A DNA stretch of 64,000 nucleotides from Podospora pseudoanserina (lineage: Eukaryota > Ascomycota > Sordariomycetes > Sordariales > Podosporaceae), in the NCBI RefSeq assembly GCF_035222485.1, contig NC_085925.1, positions 3,906,001 to 3,970,000 on the forward strand, read 5' to 3'. The translations under genes were made by a program, and so were the position numbers. The notes under the pieces were generated by a model. The model saw only the letters and a program-made list of their open reading frames with translations, was not told the origin of the DNA and made no database searches. Positions within the stretch are counted from its first letter, which is position 1; every line of letters begins with the position of its first letter. Shown here in pieces: positions 23,484 through 36,734 of the stretch.

Positions 23484-26400
23484 ATGGCCTCCAATTCAGA
23501 ACCCCAACGCGAGCAACATGAGCCAGTTGCCATTGTCGGCATGGGTATGCCCAATACCATTTCCTTCTACCCCTTCAAGCCACCCATAGAGAAAAGAAAG
23601 CCCTGCTAATCTTTCAACCAACGTATAGGATGCCGTTGGCCCGGCGGTAGCCACACTTCAGAACAGTTCTGGAACTTCCTCTGCAACAAGGTCGATGGCT
23701 GGAAAGAGTTTGACGACCCACGCTTCTCGTCCAAAGGCTTCCACCACCCAAACTCCGACCGCCCAGGAGGCTTTGCCATGAAGGGGGCATTCCTGGGTCG
23801 GGATGATGCTAGGCTGTTTGATCACAGCTTCTTTGGGATGACCCAACTAGAGGTGGAGACAATGGACCCTTCACAGAGAAAGCTGCTCGAGTGTGCTTAT
23901 GAAGCCATTGAGAGTGCTGGCGAGTCGCTCGAGAGTATATCTGGGAAACGGACTGGTGTTTTTGTTGGCAACTTCTGCCTTGAGTAAGGATTTGACTTTT
24001 ACCTTCCACGCTATAAGATACTAGACTGACCAGAATGAAGCCATTGGACATTGCAGTCACGAGACTGGGATAATCCGAGACCGTATGCCTTTGTGGGAGC
24101 AGGCACCAGCATTCTTGCCAACAGAATCAGTTACATCTTTAATCTCCAGGGACCAAGGTATGATCCACTGACCCACGCAATCTTGCGGTCTATTGCTAAC
24201 ATATTACTGCAACAGCTTGACCATTGACACAGCGTGTTCGAGCTCCATGTATGCCGTCCACTGTGCTGTCAATGCTATCCGTGCCGGAGATTGTGACTCT
24301 GCTATCGTGGCTGCAGGCAACTGGATAGCAGACCCTACGGTCCAGATAGCCCTCGATAAGCTCGGTGCTTTGTCTGCGTCGTCGAGATGCCACACCTTTG
24401 ATGCCAGAGCCGAAGGCTATGCACGTGGAGAGGGATGGGGAGCCATCTACCTGAAGAGACCCTCGACCGCTTTGGCGGATAACTCGCCTATCCGAGCTTT
24501 TATTCGAGGCAGTGCTGTCAACTCTAATGGGAGGACTGGTGGAATCACGAGGCCCAGTGCTCTCGGCCAAGAGACGGTGATTCGTGAAGCATATCGCAAT
24601 GCTGGTGGCCTTCCGTTCAAGGACACCAGTTATTTCGAATGCCATGGGACAGGCACTTATGTGGGAGATCCAATCGAAGTGTAAGGATGATCTTCCAAAC
24701 CATGAATTGTGTTGGTTGCTAACAGAATATTGCAACAACAGTGCGGCCGTGGGCAGGGTCTTTGCCTCGGTGCGAGAGCCAAAGGACCCACTCCTTGTCG
24801 GATCAGTCAAGAGCAACGTGGGACACGGGGAAGGTGCAAGTGCTCTGGCGTCCATCATGAAAGTGGTGCTGGCTCTGGAGCGCGGTGCGATTCCGCCCGT
24901 TTACGACCTCCAGACACGCAACCCCAATATAGACTTTGACGCCGCCAATGTGCAGCCCGTCACGGAAGTTACACCGTGGCCCGAGGGAAAGATCCGACGT
25001 GCGTCTATCAACTCATTCGGATACGGTGGTGCCAATGCGCATTGCATCATCGACCATGTCACCAACGTCTGGCCGGATTATGTCGCTCCTGGCGTTTTCA
25101 ACAAGAGTAGGACGGTGACCAACGGTCATACCAACGGCCATGCCAATGGGCATACAAACGGATCGACAAACGGTCACACAAATGGCAATGGCAATGGCAC
25201 GTCAAATGGTCATCAGAACGGTTCTGTCCAACACAGTCCCGTCGTCAAGATCAAGACGACTGCCGTGCCCGGGGCCAGCACTCGCCAATCTGTTCTGCTG
25301 CCTCTCTCAGCGCACAATGAACAATCCCTCAAGCTCAACATCGAAGCCTTGGCCAAGGCTCTTGACCAGTTCCCCTTGGCCGATGTCGCATACACACTCG
25401 GTAACCGTCGGTCTAAATTCGCCCAGCGATCCTTTGCCATTGTGGACAAGGATAATGTCGCCAACGACCTTCTCAGTGTAATCGACAAGAAACCGACCAG
25501 AGCTCCGCTGCATACCGCCAGTCTTGGATTCATCTTCACTGGACAGGGTGCTCAGTGGCATGCTATGGGGTCGGACCTTTTCCAGTACCGCATCTTCCAA
25601 AACACCATCCAGCATCTTGACCATGTCCTCGGCACGCTCTCCAACGCCCCTGCGTGGTCGTTGTACGATATTCTCTCTGGAAACTGCGATCCCTCCTTGA
25701 TCCAAACCGCCGAGGTCTCACAAGCTGCCTGCACGGCTGTTCAAGTCGCCCTTATCGACCTTCTTGCTTCCTGGTCTATCCGTCCTTCAGGTGTGGCTGG
25801 GCACTCATCTGGAGAGATCGCTGCTGCCTATGCTTCTGGTCGGATCACTGCTGCCGAGGCCATAGTCGCTGCTTATCTCCGTGGCCAGGCTGTCTCCAGA
25901 AACAAGCAAACAGGTGCCATGTTGGCTGTCGGGCTTGGATTCGATGACGTTGTCAAATACCTCGACGGCAAAGAGGACGAGGTCAAGGTGGCTGCCATCA
26001 ACTCCCCTGGTAGCGTGACCCTATCCGGAGAGGAGCCCACCGTCGACAGCATTTCGGCGGCCATGACAGCGGATAGTGTGTTTAACCGGAAGCTCAAGAC
26101 CGGTGGCAATGCCTATCACTCACACCACATGATCCCCATCGGCCGCGAGTATGTCGAGCTCTTGACCGAGGGGACCGAGCACCTTCGTAAACTTGGCCTG
26201 GCCTCGTCCGATGATGCCGCCCGCTACCAGCCCACACTCTGGGTCTCCTCCGTAACTCCCGCGAAGAGCACATCCGGTCTCGGCAGTGATGATCTCGCTT
26301 CCTACTGGAGAGCCAACCTCGAGTCCCCAGTTCGTTTCTCAGAAGCGGTGGCAGGTCTGGTGCAGAACGCCGACGGGGTTCCTATCCACGCTCTCGTCGA

Positions 26401-29400
26401 GATTGGACCTCATCCTGCGCTCAAAAGCCCTCTTGAGCAGATCCTGAAGGCAGCGGGTGTTAAGAATGTTGCGTATGCTGGGTCAACACTGAAGCGAGGA
26501 GAAGGCGCTCAGACATCGATGCTGCAACTTGCTGGCTCGCTCTTCGCTCTGAATAGTGAAGTGAACATTGCGGCCGTGAACGCGGTTGAATCTTCCCACG
26601 ATGGGAAGGGAGATCTGGAGCATGGCGTTACCTGTGTTGACCTACCACCGTACCAGTATACCTACGGTGGTCTCAACTACCACGAGAGTCGGGCAAGCAA
26701 GGAGTATCGCTACCGATCTATTCTCCGACACGATCTTCTGGGATCCAAGATTGCGGGCAATGCCAAATTTCGACCACAGTGGCGAAACATTCTTCGTCTC
26801 AAGGACGTTCCCTGGCTCGGTGACCACAGGCTCTTGCCTGATGCTGTTCTGCCTGGTGCAGGGTATCTGGCCATGGCCATCGAGGCTATTGCCCGTATTC
26901 ACAACGAGCTGCCTTCCAATCCCCCCATCGAAGGCTTTGTGCTCGCCGACGTATCCATCAAGAAGAGTTTGGTCATTCCAGAAGACGATTACGGCGTTGA
27001 AGTCTTGACCAGCTTGGAACTTGTTGACGCGCAGACACCAGCGTGGGCCACCTTTTCCATCAGCTCCGTGGGCAGAGAAAGCGAAGAGTGGATGGAACAC
27101 TGCACTGGTAGAATCAAGGTCGCTCTTGAGGGCTCAGATGACTCCGTGGAGAAGACTGCTGTTGTGCCCACCACCCAAAGGGCTCTTGATGGGCGGGTTT
27201 GGTATGAGAAGTTTGCCGAAATTGGTCTCGGTTACGGAGAGACCTTTCAGCCAATCTCTTATATCCGCAGTGATCCCACATCCAACGTCGCAGTGGCAAC
27301 CCTCAACTTGCGGTCTACAGCCGGGCTTATCAAGGATGGGGAGTCGGCCTATCCCTTGCACCCTGCTTCCCTTGATGGTGCCATTCAGCTGGGTCTGATC
27401 GCCTGCCACGCCGGCCGTTCTGAGGACGCCACCACGGCATTCGTGCCGGTCCAGCTTCCCCGGCTCTATCTGTCGAACAATATCAATGACTTGGCCGGAG
27501 ACAAGTGCACCGTTGTGGCCCATGGAGAAAAGCGTGGTATTCGTGGTGCTCATCTTGACTTGCAGTTGCTCGGGCCTAATGGTGAAGTGATGCTTGATGC
27601 CGAGGGTCTTCGGTGCATCAGCTATTCCAGTGCAGCCAAGACCACCGAGGACAGAACCTTTAGCAGCCCTTTCACTCGGCTGGTATGGAGGCCTGACATC
27701 CGCACTCTGCGCAATGGTCGTGCTCGCGAGATGTACCCTCCCCCAAGGGATAACGTCAAGAAGGCACCATCGTGGGGTATCACCAACAAACTAGCCCACT
27801 TTGTCGTTTACAGCATGTACATGATGTACGGCACGCTCCCTGAGGATGACATGCCTAAGCCCTCAGGGGATGTTGGTCATTTCTTCGACTGGATCAAGCG
27901 AAAGGGACACAACGACAACTCTGAACTCATGCAAGAAGCTCGGGAATATGCCAAGCAAGGTCTTCTTCTCAACAAGATCGACGAGCTTGTCAGCGAGGCC
28001 CCGGATGTCATTGAAGTTCAGGCTGCCAAGTTGCTCCATGACAGCATGGCCGACATTCTCTTTGAGCGCAGGACCGGTATTGATGTGCTCATCAGTGAAG
28101 GTCTCTTGACCCCATTGTACAAGGAGGGTCTCCTCATGACGGGTATCTATCCTCAACTTCACAATGTTATCGCTGGTGTTGCTCATAGCAACAGCCATCT
28201 GCGTGTTTTGGAGATTGGTGGAGGTACAGGTGGCGCCACCCGGATTGCCATGAAGGCCTTCAATGGACCTAATGGTATCAAGTCTTACAAGGACTACACC
28301 TTCACCGACATCTCGGCCGGATTCTTGTCCGGAGCCCGCGAATCCATGGCCGACTTGCGGGATGTCAACTTTTCCGTGTTTGACATTGAGGTTGACCCTG
28401 TTGAGCAAGGATATGTTGAGAAGAGTTATGATCTTATCATCGCCTGTCAGGTGCTTCACGCCACCTCCAACATGAAGAGGACTTTGACCAACTGCCGAAG
28501 GCTTCTCAAGCCTGGTGGACAACTCGTTCTTGTTGAGACGACGGAGAACTTTATCGTTCCAGGTGTGGTGGTCGGTACCTTTACGGGCTACTGGAGTGGT
28601 ATCCCTGACGGTCGAGTGGATGCGCCTTTCCAAAGCCTTGCATCTTGGGACCGGACTCTCAAAGAAGCTGGGTTCCAGGGGCTAGATGTTGTCTTGGACG
28701 ACTTCCCCGAGCCTCACAACACAACATCCGTCATTCTCTCTACTGTACCACCAGAGGAGTTTCCTGTCTCTGGAGAGGGCACTGTTCATCTTCTTCATTC
28801 GGGCAGCGAGGCACCTGCACTTCTTCAACACCTTACTCAGGAGTTCCAAAGCCGCGGCATTACTGTCAAGCCCGGCACCCTTGACGGCATAGGCGAGCTT
28901 CCCTCAGAGTCTCGTGTGGTGGCCCTCTTCGACGATGGGCATCTCCTTCTCAACGCAAGCGAGAAGGACTTCAGCAGGTTTCAGCAACTGGTCAGGCAGT
29001 CGTCAAGTCTGGTGGCGATCACGAGCTCTGGAGTAGCCAAGGGCCTGAGTCCAGATGCTGCTGTCATTCCGGGACTGCTCCGTGTGCTCCAGAACGAGAA
29101 TCCCGGGGCTCAGTACATGTCTGTTGACATTGCGGCCGACAATTTCACCATCGAAGCGGCCGAGGACCAGCAACACTTTGCCAAGTGCATCGCCGACTAC
29201 GAGTCTGAGCTTTATGGCGCTACTCGGTCTCCGCCGATGGACGACCTCGAAGGCAACCCCAAGGATCGTGAGCTTTCCTGGCAAGACGGTTACTTTTCCG
29301 TCAGCCGTCATGTCCCTGATACAGGGTTCCACTCCCAGCATGGCCTGGATAGCAAGAAGTTCAAACCTGATACCATGCCTCTGGGCAGCCAGGGTGCGGT

Positions 29401-31636
29401 GAAGGCGACATTTGAGACTCCTGGTGTGATCAACTCATTGTGCTTCGAGCCATACAAGGAGATTCTTCAGCCTCTCCCAGCTGGCTTCATTGATGTTGCT
29501 GTTGCAGCTGTCGGTCTCAATGCTCGAGACCTCGACACCTGGACGGGTCGTTTGGACAGCGATCACTTTTCTTCAGAGTACTCAGGCGTCATCACTGCAG
29601 TCGGTGCCAACGTTGACGGCCTGAACGTCGGTGATCGTGTGTGTGGTTTGGGCAAAGGCCAGTTCGGAACTGCCACCCGCGTACCGGCTGCCTTTGCAAG
29701 CAAGGTTGAAGATGGAGATGATCTCGTTCAGATGGCGTCCTTGCCGCTGTCTTCTGTGACAGCAGTCTATGTGCTGGATCACGTCGCTCATATTCGCAAA
29801 GGCCGGTCGATTTTGGTTCAGTCTGGTGCAAAAGATGTCGGGCTCGCACTCATCTCTCTTGCCAAGGCTAAGGGCGCTCAGGTCTTCGCTACTGCAGAGA
29901 CCAAAGAAGAAGCCAGGTTCATTGTTGAGAAATGCGGCTTGCTCGAGTCTCATGTCTTGGCTGGAGCCACAAGCCTGGCTGCTCTTCAACATGCGGCTCA
30001 GCTGACAGCTAGAGGAAAGTTCGACGTCATTGTCAGCACTGCATCGAGAAGCCATTACCTGGATTCGTATCTGCAGGTATTGTCGTCAGTAGGTCATTTG
30101 GTGGAGCTGGATCCTCAGGCTGTCGACTCGACACAGTCTACCAGCATCAAAGCTTCCTATAGCTCAGTCAACATATTTTCTGCCGTCGAGTCGGACCCAG
30201 GGCTTGGCCAGGAGCTCATGCAGGCTGCCAATGAGTACTATCGTCAAGGCATCGTCACTCTTCCTCCCAATGTGACGACCACCGATATCTCTCAACTCTC
30301 GACTGTCATTGGCGGCTTCAACAACCTCATTGGCAAGCTGGTGGTGAGATTTGACAACCCAAGCAGTTGGGTGCGAATGATTCCCGCTGCACCAGCTGTC
30401 ACATTTGATCCTGATGCTGCCTACGTCATCGCTGGCGCTCTCGGAGGTCTCGGTCAGTCTCTTGTTCGCTGGATGGGTGACAGAGGTGCCCGGCATCTGG
30501 TTCTTCTTTCTCGTCGTGATATCTCGACTGTGCCTGATGCTCAAAAACTGGTCAACACTCTCGCCAAGCGCGACATCCACGTCGAGTCTTTTGTGTGCGA
30601 TGTGAGCAGCAAGGAGCAGGTCGACACTGTGATTCAACAAATCTCGGCTGAACGTCCCATCAAAGGTGTTGTTCACGCGGCGGTCTCCTATCTGGACCTC
30701 ACCTTTGACAAGCTCTCGGCATCAAGATGGAATGACGGTCTCTCAGCCAAGGTCCAAGGAACCAAGAATCTCCATGAGGCCACCTTGCCCATGCCTCTCG
30801 ACTTCTTCGTCATGACCACCTCGGCCTTGTCTGTTTTTGCGTTTGCCACACAGGGTGCCTATACCGCTGCCAACAACTTCCAAGACGCATTTGCCCGGTA
30901 TCGACGCAACCTCGGTCTCCCTGCCTCGACGGCCTCTTTCAGCTTGATCAAAGAGGTCACAGAAGTCGGCACCAGCGACCTCACGGTGGACCTCTTTGAG
31001 CGCAACAAGACCCTCACCTTGACAGAGTCGCAGTTCCTGACCATGTTTGAGCCAGCATTCCTCAACAACACGACACACACAACTGCTGGAGCGGCGGCCT
31101 GGTCTGGCAAGGACGATGATCCGTTGTCGGCAGCCAACTTGCACACCTACATGGACCCAGCAGCCTTGATGACCAAGAAGCGACAAGACACCTCATCCTC
31201 CCAGGCAACACCAAAGTGGTACACCGACGCCCGCATCTCCCTCATGATGCGCGCCTTCCTGGATGCCCAACATCACGAGTCAGCCAGCTCCGGCGCGGCT
31301 CTTGATACAGAAGGATCAAAAAACACGCCTGCCTCAATTAGAAGGAACTTTGAGGCGGCGGTTGCGGGCGGTGACAAGGCTTCCACAGTGGAGTTTGTAG
31401 AGGACGCGATTACTCACGTGGTGGCGGACATGTTGTTTGTTGATGTGGAGGGTATTGACCCGGCCAAGTCGGTGGCGGACTTGGGAGTGGATAGTCTGAT
31501 TGCGGCGGAGTTGAGGAACTGGTTTTTGCAGGCGTTGGGGACTAGTATTAGTATGCTTGATTTGTTGGACCCGAGTGTGAGCATTAGTTCGAGGGCGGAG
31601 GGGATTACTGAGAAGGCGATTGAGGTGAAGGGGTGA
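23484..31636 (+). CDS. sol1-like: Highly reducing type I polyketide synthase
   Basis: Exons 23484-23544, 23629-23983, 24041-24157, 24216-24680 and 24742-31636 give 2630 residues. Order: KS about 10-435 (Cys185 in DTACSSS, His321 in CHGTGT, His361 in NVGHGEG); a low-complexity NGHTNG linker; AT about 530-840 (Ser688 in GHSSGE); DH about 996-1270 (His1028 in GDHRLLPDAVLPGAGY, Asp in HPASLDGA); C-methyltransferase (VLEIGGGTGGAT near 1487); ER about 1884-2200; KR about 2222-2410 (AGALGGLG, Tyr2373 in GAYTAANN); ACP with Ser2584 (LGVDSL). No releasing domain follows, as expected when the chain leaves by pyrone formation. The ER nucleotide loop is unusual (SGAKDVGLA), so that domain may be weak. 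The product class, a solanapyrone-like pyrone, is inference from the neighbours. Confidence 0.95.
25110..25225 (+). repeat. Low-complexity Asn-Gly-His linker in the PKS
   Basis: Imperfect hexa- to dodecanucleotide repetition coding for TNGHTNGHANGHTNG-like units between KS and AT. It is likely a flexible linker and a site of length variation between strains. Confidence 0.75.
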
Positions 31637-31931
31637 AGGGGATGAGTTTGGGGATGGCGTTTTGGGGTGATACAGGGTTGGGGCGTTTGGTCTGTGATTT
31701 ACCTTGAGGCGTTAATCCTTTTAGAATGATTGAATGATTAGATTGATACACGTTTTCACCAGGTGCTTGATTCTTCTATGCCACACACGTAGGTACCTAT
31801 AGAGCATTCTGCCATGCTTTTAACTGCTACTTCTGATTCGACACCCTGCAATCTCCTCAATTCCATGTTACTGATTCACTCGCAACCATGCCAACTATCT
31901 TCCTATCCGCTGTGTTTTGGGCTGACATGTC
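31637..31931. other. PKS 3' region
   Basis: 295 bases between the PKS stop and the recognisable end of the NLR remnant. Contains the Sordariomycete-style GTAGGTACCTA sequence near 31788 and no gene. Confidence 0.5.
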
Positions 31932-34567
31932 CTACGTCAGGATCATCAACCCGTCAATTCTGGAACCGCGCTTAGAGCTCAGAGGGACCCTCAAGAGAAT
32001 TCTTTTTCGCCACGCGGCTTCGAGGCGCATTTTCCGATCCTTCATCACGCAAAGCTGTTGCTGGCTGAATTTATTGTTCCCCCGGGTGCCATCTTCACAT
32101 CATTTCAGGGTTTCATTCGCCAGTTCCAAGGCCCTGGCGGTTTGGCCATCCAGGTCGAGATAATAGACGAGATGGTCGGCCGCCAGAAGCATCTCGGGAT
32201 GGTCAAGGCCCAGAACATTCACACCTGTCTGTAAAACATGGTGCAGAAGATCGAGTCCTTCTTCTCTTGTGTCCGGCCCTTCCATCAGGCTACTGGCCAG
32301 GTTACTCTGGCACTCCAAAACGAGTAGATCTTTGTTCCCGACCTGCTTCTCGGTCTCTTGGCAAACCTCGCGCCATCACAATATTGCCCCGGCCAGGTTT
32401 CCCGTTTCCCGCAGGATGTATGCTAGACTTGCCTTGTACTGTAGTGTATCCGTGTGATGCCTGCCAAGTACACGTTCACTCCTCTCGACCACGTCCGTCT
32501 GCATGACCACTGATCGATCTCTTTCGCAGGTGGTTGCTAGTGCTGTGGCAAGGTGACTTTGGCTGCGCATGGTATTCGGGTGGCCCTGTCCCAGAATATC
32601 CATACGCACTCTGAGCAAGATCTCACCCAACTCAACCTCGTCGCGTACGTTTAGTTTTCATACTCCGAGCAGCCATACTAGTAAATCCATGGTAGACATT
32701 GTTTCCACATGACCCTCACCAAAGTGTTCTTTTTCCAGTGTCAAGCACTGTTGAAAGCAAGCTGTCCCTTCGTTGTAACCACCATTTACGACGTGATAGT
32801 ATCCAACGTAGTAAAGAAGCCGGGATCGTTCAATATCAATCTCTCTCTGTAAGCCAGAAGAGCTGCTCGTAGACTTGTAGTTGAGAATAAGATCTACATG
32901 TGGCAAGAGTGATTGACATCAGTGTCCACCAATCAGCATTAGAATCCTCCAGCCCTTTGGGAAAGCGCCGCTTAATTGAACGAAGAGCCGCGAATGCCCA
33001 GTTGTTCTCTTCATCAAGGCCGTCTGTTTTGAGCCACCACCTCGTGGCAATCTGGACCAAACGATGGGTGCTCAGGGTCTGCCTCGGTGGGTTGCCGTGG
33101 ACATTAACCAAAGAATAAGCGCGTAGAATAACCAACGCCTCCCCGGCATCATCTTCTGTGATTGTCTCTTGCTTTCAGGCTGCCTTGATCATCACGGTAG
33201 TCGTAGTCAACATCCTGTACAAGTATAACAGGAATGCTCTGATTTTGAAAGAAGCTCACAAGATAGAGCAATTTGGCGGCATGCGGATTTTGTTTGGCGA
33301 CAGCCCTGAACGAGATAGACCAGGTTTTGGTGACTGACACAAGAGACTTCTCCTGACGACCGTGATCTGTGAAGTCAAATGACAGGAGCTTTGAGCTGCG
33401 TAGTATTGCTGCCGTGGTATTCCTCTAGATACTCGCCGATGGTTATCTCACGCGTCGAAATATATGCCAGCGCTTGGGTCAGTGTCAAGGGAATGTGCTC
33501 TGACGCTTCGACCAGCTTTCTTATCACCTCATCATTCTGTGGGAGCCCTTCTTCCATTCGTGTTTTGACCAGTTTTGGGATTTTGATAAAGGCTCTCGGA
33601 CTCGAATTGGTCACCCGCCTTGCAATGTCTTGTGATCTTGTTGTTAAAGAGCAACCTGCGGCGAGGCTTTTGTGGAATGCAACCCCATAGTGTCTTGTCA
33701 CTGGAGACGTGGTCCTGGAAGAGGCTCTTTGGGTCCTCGACATTGTCAATGACCATGATCCAGGGGTTTTTGTATTGGTATTGTAGCCGGTCATGAACAA
33801 TCATGACTTTGTCGCTGGTCGAGTCGCTCCGTTCAGTCAAACCGCGGTGGTTTGCAATGAGAGTAAATGACTCTTGGAGCCTGGTCGCTGTGGCGGCGTG
33901 GATCCAGAATACCGAAAGCTTTCCCCGCGCCCTGCAACAGTATTCCAACGCAATTTGGGATTTCCCGATACCCCCAAGACCACAAAGGGCAGCTTTGGGT
34001 TGGCTGCCGTCTTTGCCAGTGAACGTTTGGTCGAGGTTTTCAACGATGGAATCTCTACCGACGAACGATGGATTTCGATCAAATGGAACGAGCCAGAAGG
34101 GATTTGACTTGTTGTCATCGGGTGACGATTTCGACTCCCCAGAACCAATGAGCCAGACGACATGAAATTCCGGAACGTTGATGTGTTGCTTGATTGCAGA
34201 TTCAAGAGTGTTGATCTTTTGTCGAGGACCAAGCTCACAAATGCCTTCTGGAATCGGCGACCGACGGGAGAGCTTTCTCCAGCAATGCACTCAGCGCATC
34301 TGCTGCCTGAGAACACTCCTTGATGACAAGAACGAGACTAGCTGCCGTGGGAGACTAAAAAACACCAGCGATGGCCCGGTCCTTGATTTTATCCAGTCCG
34401 CTCACAATGAGCGGGAGCTTCGCCTTGGCATGGCGGAATGCTCGCGGGATTTCATCGAGGGTGCCATGGAAGTCAGAGAAGCCTTTAATTGTTTTGGAAC
34501 CCACTTCGATGAACTGGACAATCGCAGTTGCCAGGCCGACGGCTGTCACTGGATCCATGTGTGGCAA
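31932..34567 (-). pseudogene. Decayed SesA / NB-ARC / TPR NLR-type gene
   Basis: Similarity runs over three frames in one direction. A SesA-like helical N-terminus starts at 34567 (DPVTAVGLATAIVQFIEVG, then IPRAFRHAKAKLPLI). An NB-ARC domain lies around 33400-34100 (SFVGRDSIVENL, P-loop GLGGIGKSQIALEY, then MVIDNVED, HIPLTLTQALAYIS). TPR repeats of the LGxDHPxTL kind fill about 32100-32900 (LGQGHPNTM, LGLDHPEML). The frame changes at least five times, for example near 34300, 33660, 33150, 32880 and 32640, and a TGA stands in an otherwise open frame at 32100. Some changes could be introns, but the number argues for a dead gene. Intact members are host STAND proteins acting in nonself recognition and programmed cell death. 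It sits between the PKS and the exporter. Confidence 0.8.
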
Positions 34568-34891
34568 TGAAAAGATGATGACTGGAAGTTAAGTGTAGCT
34601 GCCAGGCCCAACGACCCCCGCCTCATCTGGGGGGATTTCTAACACAAAATCTCCTCCAATCAGATATATCGACGCTGATTACGTACCCTGCCTTCCTGTA
34701 GAACCTTCGCGCCGGACCGTGACGCTGTTTGTCTTCCATAGGTACCTAGTAATATTTCGGTACCACAGAAAAGGTCCTTCCTTGGGGCAAGTGTAGGTCT
34801 TCAATTATTCTTGTTGCTTTGCGCTTTATAATCAGTGTCTATCACCTAAATGCCTTATTTCCAAACACGCCTTACCGCTCGCATGGTCAAT
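34568..34891. other. Intergenic NLR remnant / MFS
   Basis: 324 bases with no coding signal. Includes the NLR upstream side and the exporter 3' region. Confidence 0.5.
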
Positions 34892-36734
34892 TCACCCGCC
34901 CTGAACCTTTGCAATGTCTGTGCTCGCAGAAGTCCCGTCACTCGAGGCAGCCGCTTCTTCATCCCTCTTCTTCGCTACGCCTGGTTTCTTAATCGGCTTC
35001 CAATCAAGCACAAATGTGACAAGAAACGCACAACTGGCAGCAGCCACACTGATGTAGTATGTGTTCCTGAGGCCCAACACATATGCCGCAAGTACCCGTT
35101 CCACAGCTTCTGGACGCCCGATCCTTTCCAACACCTGCCGAATCTGCGATGCGCCACTGTTCAGAATAATCGCAGGGTCAATTCCTGGAGCATCCCGCAG
35201 CATGTTGGTGATCAACCCGTTCTGAAAGACAGTTTGCGACACGGCAATGAATACCGCTCCCCCGAATGCCTGGAAGAACTGGACACATGCCGTGGCTTGC
35301 GCGATCAGTTCTTGAGGCAGACAGTTTTGCACGACGACTATTGGTGCCTGGAAGCAGACACCGGTTCCGAATCCCATGATGATTTGGTATCCGAACCACT
35401 TTGCAAAGGGGGTGTCGATCCAAAACGTGGCAATCAGTGCAGCGCCAGTCGTGAGGAAGGCAGTTTCAACAAACATGACGATGTTGTATGATCCGATGGC
35501 CGTGACGATTATACCACTGAGCACAGACGATACGACCATGGCTATCAAGAAGGCGAGGAGCTTGATACCTGCCTCGACTGCATTGTTGCCCTGAACAGCT
35601 TGGAAATACAGTGCTGTGACCAGCTGTTAGTGAGTTGGGCACCTCGCCAAGACACCGAAAAGACTTACACAAATAATAGACCATCGGATAGAATGACGCG
35701 CCAAAGAACATGGCAAACATCATAGCCGCAAAGACGTTTCTGTTCCTGAAGAACTGCGGTGGAATGATCCCCTTGTCCTGCTGCCAAACCTCGACTCCCG
35801 CAAACACAGCACCTCCCACACTCGCCCCCACGAGAAGGCCAATGACTTTCGAATCACTCCACGGATACTCAAGCCCTCCCCACTGCAACGCCAAAAGCAA
35901 CATGATCACGCTGGGAAGCATGATTACCGTGCCTACCAGATCCAGCTGCAAAACCCTCTCCATCCTCTCCTGCGCAGGCAAACCAGAATCAGGCTTCTTG
36001 ACCCGGAGAAAGAAAATAATGACCGCCATCGCCACGCCTCCAATCGGGAGATTTATGTAGAAGCACCACCTCCAAGTCACCTTCTCGGCAAAAACACCGC
36101 CCAGCAACGGCCCGGCCACGCTTGATATCCCCCAAAGCGCACCAACCCCACCGAAAGCAGTCGGTCTTTTCCGGAGCGGCAGCAAGAGTCCAACGATGAA
36201 AAACGACCCGCTGAATATGCCTGCTGTACCCAACCCTGCGATCGCCCTGCCAACGATGAACACTGTCGAAGTCGGTGCCACGGCTGAGATCAGACTCCCC
36301 AGCTCAAAGAGAAAGACGGCGCTCAGGTAGGTGATTTTGATGTCAAAGAGTCGGTAGATTGTTCCATAGAGGGGTTGAAGGGCGGTCATGGTGAGAAGGT
36401 AGGAGGCGCCATACCAGCCGATGTCGCGGGTGGAATCGAACTCGGACGTGATGGATCCCAAGGCCGGGGCGATAATTGTCTGATCGAGGGCGACGAGAAA
36501 TATGGCGAGGCAGAGGGATAGGAGGACCAGCCAGAGTTTGAGGCCGTGAGGGTATTGTGACTCGTCATCTTCTGAGAGAGCATCGTTTTCGGTGGGTGTG
36601 GTAGTGTGTCCTGAGGCCTTCATGATGGCTGATGGAGCCAACTGTGTTCCATTGCTCCCGCTTTGGGGACCGGCGGTGAGGACGGTGGTATCTGGGGGAA
36701 GCTCATCCTGAAGAGGTTTTGCGGTGGCAGCCAT
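34892..36734 (-). CDS. MFS drug/toxin exporter (14-TM type)
   Basis: Exon 1 is 35669-36734 and exon 2 34892-35613 (intron 55 bases), joining as MVYYLSLYFQAVQG and giving 595 residues. A hydrophilic N-terminus of about 65 residues is followed by many membrane helices. Motifs include LFLVALDQTIIAPALGS-like (seen as FLVALDQTIIAPALGS), GRAIAGLGTAGIFSG and WRWCFYINLPIGG, typical of the toxin-efflux branch of 14-helix MFS pumps that export fungal metabolites across the plasma membrane. The start at 36734 is the first ATG. The TTCGGCCGA site 368 bases upstream suggests co-regulation with the core, so export of the pathway product is the likely role (inference). Confidence 0.92.

Noticed and set aside
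24584-24741. In-frame 5' extension of the large PKS frame
   Set aside because: The extension crosses an intron (24681-24741) and part of exon 4 in the wrong frame; KS motifs fix the true exon structure.
25110-25225. Possible CRISPR-like or minisatellite array
   Set aside because: It is an in-frame low-complexity protein linker in a eukaryotic gene.
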